A DNA stretch of 34,077 nucleotides, taken from positions 1 through 34,077 of the forward strand of contig CANRBI010000008.1 of assembly GCA_947628775.1 (NCBI GenBank), in the 5' to 3' direction. Shown piece by piece: positions 26,814 to 34,077 of the stretch. Position numbers and translations under genes: made by a program. Source of the DNA: an uncultured Clostridia bacterium (GTDB lineage Bacteria > Bacillota > Clostridia > TANB77 > CAG-508). How positions within the stretch are numbered: position 1 is the first letter of the stretch; every line of letters starts with the position of its first letter. Below the pieces are notes generated by a model that saw only the letters and a program-made list of their open reading frames with translations, searched no databases and had not been told where the DNA came from.

Positions 26814-27767
26814 TTTGTTTTCTAGAAATTCTTGTAGTGTTTGTATATCATTTATATGATATGTTGTGTGTTCATTATGTTCTTTTTTTACAAAACCTGA
26901 TAGAACTTTACCTGGTCCTATTTCTATATATGTTTTTATGTTTTGTTCATTCATTAATTTTATTGCTTTGTCAAATCTTACTGGTGATATTATGTGGTTT
27001 GCTAGAATTTCTTTTATATTATCTTGTGGTGTATAGAATTTGCCATCTATGTTTTTTATGACTTTTGGGTTAGTTGGATTATCTATGTTTTGCATATTGA
27101 ATGTGACTTTTTGTAGTTCTTGCTCATATGCTTCTTTTGCTTTTTGTAGTTTTATTGTGTGGAATGGTCCACTTGTTTTTAATTTAATTACTTTTTTTGC
27201 TCCTGCTTCTTTTAAGTTTTGTATTGCTTTGTCAATGGCTTGAGTTGTTCCTGATATGACTGTTTGACCTGAGTAATTGTAGTTTGCTGGTACTACAAAG
27301 CCTCCTTTGTCATATATTTGTTTACATATTTCTTCTATTTTTTCTGTTTCAAGTCCCATAATAGCTGCCATTGAGTATTCTTCTTTAGGGAGCATTGTTC
27401 CCATGTATTTGCCTCTTTTTTGGATAAGTTTTATTGCATCTTCAAAATTTAAAATTTTTGCATATACTAGTGCTACATATTCTCCTAAGCTTAGCCCTAC
27501 ACTAATTTTTGCTGATATTTCTTTGTTTTTTAAAACTTCTAGTATTGCTAAACTTGTGATAAATATTGCCATTTGTGTATTTTCTGTTTCATTTAGTAAT
27601 TCTTCTGGTCCTTCAAAACATATCTTTTTTATTGGCATATTTGAAATTTGTTCTGCTTTGTCATATATAGCTTTTGCTTCTTCATATTTATCATATATGT
27701 CTTTCCCCATTCCTACATATTGTGCTCCTTGACCTGGGAATAGGAAAGCAATATTTGTTTTGTCCAT
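26811..27767 (-). CDS. fabD: ACP S-malonyltransferase
   Basis: MDKTNIAFLFPGQGAQYVGMGKDIYDKYEEAKAIYDKAEQI...VGLSLGEYVALVYA; ATG 27767 chosen over the track's 27932. Confidence 0.95.
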   Translation of the reverse strand: MDKTNIAFLFPGQGAQYVGMGKDIYDKYEEAKAIYDKAEQISNMPIKKICFEGPEELLNETENTQMAIFITSLAILEVLKNKEISAKISVGLSLGEYVALVYAKILNFEDAIKLIQKRGKYMGTMLPKEEYSMAAIMGLETEKIEEICKQIYDKGGFVVPANYNYSGQTVISGTTQAIDKAIQNLKEAGAKKVIKLKTSGPFHTIKLQKAKEAYEQELQKVTFNMQNIDNPTNPKVIKNIDGKFYTPQDNIKEILANHIISPVRFDKAIKLMNEQNIKTYIEIGPGKVLSGFVKKEHNEHTTYHINDIQTLQEFLENK

Positions 27768-27772
27768 TTGTG

Positions 27773-28714
27773 TTATACCTCCATTAATATACTTCCTGTG
27801 TTTAGACCTCCACCATATCCTAGGAGAATTATTTTGTCTCCTGTTTTTAGTTGTTTGTTTTGATAAAGTTCGTCTAATATTATTGGAATACTTGCACAAA
27901 ATGTGTTTCCTATTTTTTCTATGTTTATACACATTTTATTCATGTCTTTTATTCCGAGCCTTGTTGCTATTGATTTTATGATTTTTAGGTTTGATTGGTG
28001 TGGTATTATGTATTTTATTTCTTCTATGTTTTGGTTTGTTTCTTTTAATAATTGTTTGATGTTTTTTACTGTTTCTGTTACTGCATATTTGTATATTTCT
28101 ATACCATTCATTGTTAGTTTTAGTTCGTTTTTTTGTGTTTCTATTTTTGATGTTAGTATTTGTTTGGTATCTTGCAAAGCTTGTATATTTGAGTAATATG
28201 TTTTTGGTTCATTTGTTTTTTCAAGTAAGACTGCACCTATTCCGTCTGATAATAATATGCATGTTGATATATCTTCTTTGTTTACAAATTTTGATAGTTG
28301 TTCTATTCCTATAACTAGTGCTTTTTTTATGTTTGATGTTTTTATGTATTTTTGTACTATGTCTATTGCATTTATAAAGCCTGAGCATCCTGCTAGTATG
28401 TCAAAAGATATGCATTTTTCTATTTGTAGTTTTTTTTGAACAATGTTTGCAATTCCTGGCATGAAGTAGTTTGGTGTTGTTGTTGCTGTAATTATTAAGT
28501 CTATGTCTTTTGTTTCTTCTGGTGTTTTGAACATTTTTTTTAGTAGTTTTTCTGCTAGGTCTTCTTGTGTGTTATTTGTGTAATATCTTTTTGTTATTCC
28601 TGTTCTTTTTTTTATATAGCCTGGTTCTAGGTTTAGCTGTTTTTCTAATTGTTCGTTTTGTATTTCTATTTCAGGAAGATATGCTCCTGTTTTTGTTATT
28701 TTTATATTTTCCAT
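27773..28714 (-). CDS. fabH: Beta-ketoacyl-ACP synthase III
   Basis: IKITKTGAYLPEIEIQNEQLEKQLNLEPGYIKKRTGITKRYY...DILAGCSGFINAID...IPHQSNLKI...LLGYGGGLNTGSILME. Confidence 0.94.
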   Translation of the reverse strand: MENIKITKTGAYLPEIEIQNEQLEKQLNLEPGYIKKRTGITKRYYTNNTQEDLAEKLLKKMFKTPEETKDIDLIITATTTPNYFMPGIANIVQKKLQIEKCISFDILAGCSGFINAIDIVQKYIKTSNIKKALVIGIEQLSKFVNKEDISTCILLSDGIGAVLLEKTNEPKTYYSNIQALQDTKQILTSKIETQKNELKLTMNGIEIYKYAVTETVKNIKQLLKETNQNIEEIKYIIPHQSNLKIIKSIATRLGIKDMNKMCINIEKIGNTFCASIPIILDELYQNKQLKTGDKIILLGYGGGLNTGSILMEV

Positions 28715-28928
28715 TTTTAATGATTTCCTCCTATAGGCACTTATGGTTTGGAAAAGAGTTTTGTTTTGGTATTTTCAAACTTGTATATTTCGTAATTTCA
28801 TACAATATTTTATAACATTTTTGAAAAAATTTCTATTAGAATGGGCGGTCATTTTAAGAAAAGTTGTTTTTTGGGATATATATGTTGGTTTGTATATAGT
28901 TGATTTATCTTGTTATATATGTAAAAAT

Positions 28929-28970
28929 CCCCTTAAAGTAGATACATTTTTTAGTATTTACTTTAAGGGG
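28929..28970 (-). terminator. Terminator downstream of spoVS
   Basis: CCCCTTAAAGTAgATAC-8 nt-GTATtTACTTTAAGGGG, 17-bp stem with one G-T pair; ATTTTT follows on the minus strand. Confidence 0.75.
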
Positions 28971-29118
28971 AGATGAGTTCACTTTAAAATTTGGATACTC
29001 TTTTTAAAACAATTTTATTTTATTCTAACTCTTTCATTATATGTTTATCTTTTGTTTTTTTGTTAGTGTTGTATGTTATTGAATTTTTAATTCAATTTTT
29101 CTAACTAAATTTTTGTTA

Positions 29119-29382
29119 TTATACTCTTGATTCAACAATTAATTTTATCCCTGTTCTATCTTCTCCTTCCACTTCTACTTCTGCAAATGCTGGTATACAA
29201 ATTAAATCCACTCCTGATGGTGCTACAAAACCTCTTGCTATTGCTACTGCTTTTACAGCTTGATTTAGAGCTCCTGCTCCGATTGCCTGCATTTCTGCTT
29301 TACTTGATTCTTTTACTAATCCAGCTATCGCCCCGGCGACTGAATTAGGGTTTGATTTTGATGAAATTTTTAAAACTTCCAT
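29119..29382 (-). CDS. spoVS: Stage V sporulation protein S
   Basis: MEVLKISSKSNPNSVAGAIAGLVKESSKAEMQAIGAGALNQAVKAVAIARGFVAPSGVDLICIPAFAEVEVEGEDRTGIKLIVESR. Confidence 0.96.
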   Translation of the reverse strand: MEVLKISSKSNPNSVAGAIAGLVKESSKAEMQAIGAGALNQAVKAVAIARGFVAPSGVDLICIPAFAEVEVEGEDRTGIKLIVESRV

Positions 29383-29429
29383 TTTTCCCTCCTATTAATT
29401 TATTTTTTGTTGCAACTTTTACGATTTTT

Positions 29430-29458
29430 ATTTTACAATATTTGGAAATTATTGTAAA
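29430..29458 (-). promoter_or_regulatory. spoVS promoter overlapped by a perfect 9-bp inverted repeat
   Basis: Minus strand TTTACA-17-TAAAAT; TTTACAATA-9 nt-TATTGTAAA. Confidence 0.5.
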
Positions 29459-29667
29459 TAGTTTTTTGGAAATTTTTATATGTTTTCATCGCAATTTTTT
29501 GGTATTTTCAAGGTTTTTTGAGGTTTTTCGACAGGGTTTGGCAATTTGGGGTATTGTAGTAGTCAGTCTATTATATTTGTCGCAATTTTGGACGGAGATT
29601 GTCAACTAACTTGACAAAGAACCACTGTATTATACACCATCCGTTATATGTTCCTCTTAGGTTGGTG

Positions 29668-32600
29668 TTAAGGAGCTAATACGACGCGGAAACCATGCCC
29701 AGTAGCGGTATTACCCTGAGCATTCGCAGAGCAGAACAAGCCCGCAATCCCCTCGCCAGTGTATTCACCCCCGCGTAAGCAGAATGGTTCGACATCATAC
29801 AAGACGTAAGCCAAGTCGGAAAACCAGCTAGAGTTTGAAGATGAATATTTCCTAACCTCTTTTGTCATATCTCCTGTTTTGCTTACTGTATATATTGTAT
29901 CTCCATCATCTTTTAATGTTCCGTTTGTATATGCTGTTGCCCATTTTGTACTTCTTTTTCCTCCTGATACTATTGAATTTCCATATGTTCCTAAGTTGTT
30001 ATCTCCTTCTCTATCAAATGCTGCTACATATTCATATGCTCCTCCACTTAAGTCATATATTCCATATATATTTCCTGTTGAACTTGCCATTTGTCCTACT
30101 TCTGTATTATATTTATTTGTTATTGAATATGATAAATAAGCACTTGCACTATTTCCTGCTAATCCTGTTACGTGATCACTATAATTATTTATATATATTT
30201 CATGTCCATTTCTTCCGTATTGACTATGGGTTAAGCATGCTACTGCTCCCCATTCACTATTTTTCATCATATGACTTGATTTTCCACTTAAATACGCTTT
30301 TCCATATGTATACATATCTCCTATTTTAATCTCACTAGCTGATGCAACTAAAGGTTTACTTTGGAATTTTGTTCCACCCCATGTTCCTGGTGAATTTAGT
30401 GTTGCATCTGTTCGACTCATTTCATATTTTGCTACCCAGAATCCACTTAGGTCACTATCCCAACCTCCATTGTCAAAGTTATTTTCTGTATTATTCATAA
30501 ATGCTGGGTGCACTATATATGATTTGTTTCCTGATGTTACTGTTTTTATTCCAGTATCTAATGCATATTTTTGGTTTCCTTGTGCATCTACTATTCCTCT
30601 TGCATCTTCATATCCAGTTACTACTTGTCTTGTTTCGTCTTGATAATATGTTATTCTATATGCAAATCTTGGTATCCATACAAAATAGCTTCCGTCTGAT
30701 TTTTTAGCATTTGCCCAGTGACTACTATTGTTGTCTTCTGTTCCTGTTCCTGCTATATAATTATACCAATTTTGATCTTCTGTTGATGTATCTTCTTCTT
30801 CTATTCCATTCCATTTTACTGGGGTTAATGGTGATTCACTTCCTACCACTGGTGCATTTGGACTTGAGATTATTTCATTACTTGTATTTAACCATACTAC
30901 ATCTATTGTTCCAAATTCTGTTGTAAATGCACCTGTTTTTATTTCTATTTCTGTTACTTCTACATTATATGTTTTTGAATTTCCTACTTTGTCTGTTATT
31001 GTGAAATGATATGTTGCATTTTCTGTTACTGTGAATTTTGTTTTTCTTGTTGTCGCTGTTGTTTCTTCTCCTGATTGTTTTGTTATATCTACTTTATCTG
31101 TTGTTTCTATACTTTGTATTCCGTTTTCATCTGTTCCTGTTATTTCTATTGTTACTGATTTTTTATCCGCTGCCGTAGTTTTTGTATGACTTGCTTCTGG
31201 TGGTTTCTTGTCTACATTTGTTATTTGTACTGTATATGGGTCTGATATGTTTCCTAGTGTGTCTTTTGCCCAGGCATAATATGTTCCTGCATCATATTTT
31301 GTGTCACTTGTCCATTCTCCTGCTTTTTCTTCTTTCCAGGCATCTGCTGGTATTTGTTCTTTTGTATTTTGGTCTGATGTTGTTATTGCATATGCTTCTA
31401 GTCCTGCAATTCCTTGGTCTTCTGCTTGTACTGTTATTGCTTTGTCTGTGTTTGTTAGTTCTGTTGGAGCTGTTGCTGAACTTATTATTGGTGCCTTTTT
31501 GTCTATGTTTGTTAGTGTTGCTGTTGCTACCCTTGTGTCGTCTGATCCTTGGTAGTCATTGTCTCTTGTTCTTGCATATATTGTACAGTTGGCTTTTACT
31601 TCAAATCCATCTTCTCCAAAATCGTAGATTTCCCAGTCTTTTTCTTCTTGTTCTGAGTCTACTTCTGTTGGCTCTATTTTGTATTCGTTTGTTAGTCCTT
31701 CTCCTGTTGTTGGATATGTTATTTTTATTTTTACATCCTTATTTGTGTTATTTGTGTTTGTTACATTTATTTGTGGTTTTTCTATATCTTTTGTGTCTAT
31801 ACTTGCTGTTTTGGATATTTTTGGTCCATTTCCTAGTATGTCTGAGCTTTTGGTTCTTACGTCATATTTTATTCCTAATGTTAGTTTTGGTATTGTTGCT
31901 GTTGTCCCTTCAAATGTTTTCCATTCGCTCCACTCATCTTCTCCTTGTGTGTTTTTCTTGTAAGAGTATTGTTTACTTTCTGTATCTATTCCTGCTTTGT
32001 TGTTGTCTTTTTGGTTGAATGTTACTGTTATACTGTTTGTTGTTGATTGTAGTACGGGGGCTGAGTCGTCTGGTTCTTCGTTATCTAGGTAGAATGGCCC
32101 TGTTTTGTCTATTGTTTTGTTTCCTAAGTTATCTTCTGCTACTGCCCATATGTACCAGTTTTCTCCTGTTCCTTCGCTGTGTGTTGCTTCTCCTTGGTTT
32201 GTGTATGTTTTTTGGAATTCTTCTGTTCCTGGTTCTTGTGCTGATTCTATGTTTTCTTCTTGTTTCCATACATATTTTAGACTATTATCATTTATTGCTG
32301 TTTCTTCTTCGTCTGTTACTGTTATTTTTGTTTTTTGGCTTTGTTTATATTCTACTTCTGTTTGTGGTTCAAATGTTATTTTTGGTCCTTTGTTGTCAAA
32401 TTTATATACTCCATATGTTGTTGAATCTCCTGTGTTTCCTGCTACATCTTGTAGTGATAGTGCTTGTACATGTAAGTAATATGTTCCTGTTAGATCTTTC
32501 TTTTCTGGTAGACTTACTGTTACTTTTTGTTTTCCTGCTTCTTCTACTTGTATTGTTGTTTGGTATTCTATTCCTGATATTTCTGACCAGGTTGGTTCAT

Positions 32601-33768
32601 TATCGTCTTGTGTCCATGTATATTTTACTGTGTATGTTCCTGTTTTTAGTCCACTTGTGTCATCTGATATTGATATTTTTGGTGTGTGTGATTGTTTTGT
32701 TTTTGTTGCTTCTTCATCTATTTCTACATTTACTGTTGGGGTTCCTGATTCTATTTTTTCTATGGTTATTTCTGATGGCTCTGATATGTTTCCTGCTTTG
32801 TCTTTTACCCAGGCATAATGCATTCCTAGTCCTGCTGGGTCACTTGTCCAGGTTCCTGATTCTTCGATTTTCCAGTCTTTTTCTTGTGGCTCATCTCTGT
32901 TTGAGGTTAGTGCATATGCTTGTATTCCACTTGCATATTCGTTTGCTCCTTCTCCTTTTCTGTCTTCTGCTTGTACTGTTACTTGTTTATCTGCATTTGT
33001 CCAATCTGTTGATACTTCTGTTTTTGTTATTATTGGTTTTGTTGTATCTTTTGGCTCTTCTGGTTCTGGTTTTTTGTCTCCTACGTGTACTGTTTTCTTT
33101 TCGGTTTTTTCTATTCCATCTTTTGTTCCTTTTACTTCTATTGTGTAGTCTCCTGTTCCTGGTACTACTGCTTTCTTTCCTCCTTGACCATCGTCTTCCC
33201 ATTGTACCTCTACATCTTGACCTTCGGAGTCTTTTACTGTTATTTCTACTTCTTCGTCAAATTCGTCTTTGTTTGGTACTGTTACGTGTAGTTCTACCTC
33301 TTCATATGTTTGGTCTTTTTCTAGTGGGTCTCCTCCTACTTGGGTTACTCCTACTTCTACTTCTGGCCATAGTCCTCCTTTTGGTCCGGATTCTTTTATT
33401 TCTCCGGTTTGACCGTCTATTATAAATTCGTCTTTGTCTGTTTCTACTACTATGTCTCCGTTTTCTTTGTCGTGAATTTGGGGATTAATATCTGATAGGT
33501 CTTGTTGGACTTTTTCTTTAAATTTGTCTGCGTTGAAATCTCCTTCTTCTGCAAATACGTCATATACCTCTAGTTGTAATTGTTCTTGCACTTGGGCTCT
33601 GTTTGTTAATTCTTTGGCTTGTGTTGCTCTTTTTAGGATACCGTTTTCTCCACTTAATGCATTTAATGTTATTCCTGATAATATTAATATTACTATTATT
33701 GTTATTACTAAAGCAATTAGAGTTATACCTTTTTGTTTGTTTATATAAGTTGCATTTTTAGTGTTCAT
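29668..33768 (-). CDS. Surface protein: pilin-like N-terminus, Ig-like repeats, C-terminal C-type-lectin/FGE-sulfatase-type domain; candidate DGR target protein
   Basis: MNTKNATYINKQKGITLIALVITIIVILILSGITLNALSGENGILKRA...; repeats ending YAWVKDKAGNISEP / YAWAKDTLGNISDP; C-term GFWVAKYEMS...MMKNSEWGAVACLTHSQYG...GNIYGIYDLSGGAYEYVA...PFCLRGGEYTGEGIAGLFCSANAQGNTATGHGFRVVLAP. ATG 33768 with AAGGAGG SD. Confidence 0.9.
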   Translation of the reverse strand: MNTKNATYINKQKGITLIALVITIIVILILSGITLNALSGENGILKRATQAKELTNRAQVQEQLQLEVYDVFAEEGDFNADKFKEKVQQDLSDINPQIHDKENGDIVVETDKDEFIIDGQTGEIKESGPKGGLWPEVEVGVTQVGGDPLEKDQTYEEVELHVTVPNKDEFDEEVEITVKDSEGQDVEVQWEDDGQGGKKAVVPGTGDYTIEVKGTKDGIEKTEKKTVHVGDKKPEPEEPKDTTKPIITKTEVSTDWTNADKQVTVQAEDRKGEGANEYASGIQAYALTSNRDEPQEKDWKIEESGTWTSDPAGLGMHYAWVKDKAGNISEPSEITIEKIESGTPTVNVEIDEEATKTKQSHTPKISISDDTSGLKTGTYTVKYTWTQDDNEPTWSEISGIEYQTTIQVEEAGKQKVTVSLPEKKDLTGTYYLHVQALSLQDVAGNTGDSTTYGVYKFDNKGPKITFEPQTEVEYKQSQKTKITVTDEEETAINDNSLKYVWKQEENIESAQEPGTEEFQKTYTNQGEATHSEGTGENWYIWAVAEDNLGNKTIDKTGPFYLDNEEPDDSAPVLQSTTNSITVTFNQKDNNKAGIDTESKQYSYKKNTQGEDEWSEWKTFEGTTATIPKLTLGIKYDVRTKSSDILGNGPKISKTASIDTKDIEKPQINVTNTNNTNKDVKIKITYPTTGEGLTNEYKIEPTEVDSEQEEKDWEIYDFGEDGFEVKANCTIYARTRDNDYQGSDDTRVATATLTNIDKKAPIISSATAPTELTNTDKAITVQAEDQGIAGLEAYAITTSDQNTKEQIPADAWKEEKAGEWTSDTKYDAGTYYAWAKDTLGNISDPYTVQITNVDKKPPEASHTKTTAADKKSVTIEITGTDENGIQSIETTDKVDITKQSGEETTATTRKTKFTVTENATYHFTITDKVGNSKTYNVEVTEIEIKTGAFTTEFGTIDVVWLNTSNEIISSPNAPVVGSESPLTPVKWNGIEEEDTSTEDQNWYNYIAGTGTEDNNSSHWANAKKSDGSYFVWIPRFAYRITYYQDETRQVVTGYEDARGIVDAQGNQKYALDTGIKTVTSGNKSYIVHPAFMNNTENNFDNGGWDSDLSGFWVAKYEMSRTDATLNSPGTWGGTKFQSKPLVASASEIKIGDMYTYGKAYLSGKSSHMMKNSEWGAVACLTHSQYGRNGHEIYINNYSDHVTGLAGNSASAYLSYSITNKYNTEVGQMASSTGNIYGIYDLSGGAYEYVAAFDREGDNNLGTYGNSIVSGGKRSTKWATAYTNGTLKDDGDTIYTVSKTGDMTKEVRKYSSSNSSWFSDLAYVLYDVEPFCLRGGEYTGEGIAGLFCSANAQGNTATGHGFRVVLAP
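29672..29833 (-). other. Candidate DGR variable region (VR)
   Basis: Coding-strand segment TGGTTTTCCGAC...GGTTTCCGCGTCGTATTAGCT: hand count 81/153 G+C and only 24/153 A, against an A-rich, AT-rich remainder of the gene; most codons end in C/T (NNY), as expected from mutated AAY codons. Confidence 0.75.
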
Positions 33769-33799
33769 ATTCTTTTCCTCCTTACTTATTACAATTTTT

Positions 33800-33836
33800 A
33801 TTGTACACGTGTAACGCGTAAAAGTCAATACGCGTT
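33800..33836 (-). promoter_or_regulatory. Promoter of the DGR-like target gene overlapped by palindromic operators
   Basis: Minus strand TTGACT-17-TACAAT; TACACGTGTA palindrome (33804-33813) and AACGCGTA-8 nt-TACGCGTT inverted repeat (33813-33836). Confidence 0.65.
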
Positions 33837-34005
33837 TTGCGGATATTGGAAGTTTTTGTGGGTATAACTTTTAGTTTGATTTGATGTAGTTTAGTTAATT
33901 AGCTTGTTTTGTGTTTTGTTACAGTTGTATTACATTTTCATGATTTTTTTGTTACAATATTTGATTTGTTACTTTGGTAAATTGTTATAAAATTTTTTGG
34001 ATCAT

Positions 34006-34077
34006 AACCACCCGTAAAACGGGTGGTTTGCTCTTAGCCTAGAAGGCTTTTGTACTGGCACTTCTGGGCTTAAGCCC
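34006..34077. mobile_element. Three consecutive hairpins at the window edge, possibly the end of an IS200/IS605-type element (truncated)
   Basis: AACCACCCGT-AAA-ACGGGTGGTT; AGCCT-AGA-AGGCT; GGGCTTAAGCCC palindrome. No transposase ORF visible in the window. Confidence 0.35.

Noticed and set aside
29383-29667. Possible DGR template repeat in the gap downstream of the VR
   Set aside because: No segment resembles the VR (no second GGTTTCCGCGTCGTA or AAY-rich version); the gap holds only the spoVS promoter region and short repeats.
32987-33202. 71-aa minus-strand Arg/Lys-rich ORF
   Set aside because: Alternate frame inside the large surface-protein gene; composition artefact.
1-34077. CRISPR array, tRNA or rRNA genes, DGR reverse transcriptase
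   Set aside because: None seen: no regularly spaced repeats with spacers, no tRNA/rRNA-like segments recognised, and no listed ORF carries RT motifs. Tool-based search could still find something missed.

Overview
AT-rich window from a Firmicutes/Clostridia-like genome, with nearly all genes on the minus strand. A block of housekeeping genes covers rplS-trmD-rimM-khpA-rpsP-ffh-ylxM, gatD-murT, nrdG-nrdD with a Crp/Fnr regulator, an MBL hydrolase, rsh, recJ, a complete-looking type II fatty acid synthesis cluster (fabH-fabD-fabG-fabF-accB-fabZ-accC-accD-accA-fabI, without acpP) and spoVS. Two large paralogous surface proteins with pilin-like N-termini flank this block; the left one runs off the window and is missing from the ORF track. 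The most interesting signal is the C-terminus of the right surface protein (about 29670-29835). It is a C-type-lectin/FGE-like domain whose last ~50 codons are GC-rich, adenine-depleted on the coding strand and match the invariant frame of a diversity-generating retroelement (DGR) variable region. No reverse transcriptase or template repeat was seen in the window. Other notable items: a candidate type I toxin-antitoxin locus (10671-11020) with a 36-aa hydrophobic peptide, two sigma-A-like promoters, a convergent RNA and a shared bidirectional terminator; a +1 frameshift in the essential ffh gene at CTT-C-GGA-GGA; a 100-bp MITE-like element; a duplicated ~50-bp intergenic hairpin element; and palindrome-dense promoters upstream of the DGR-like target and spoVS. 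All coordinates and repeats were read by eye.
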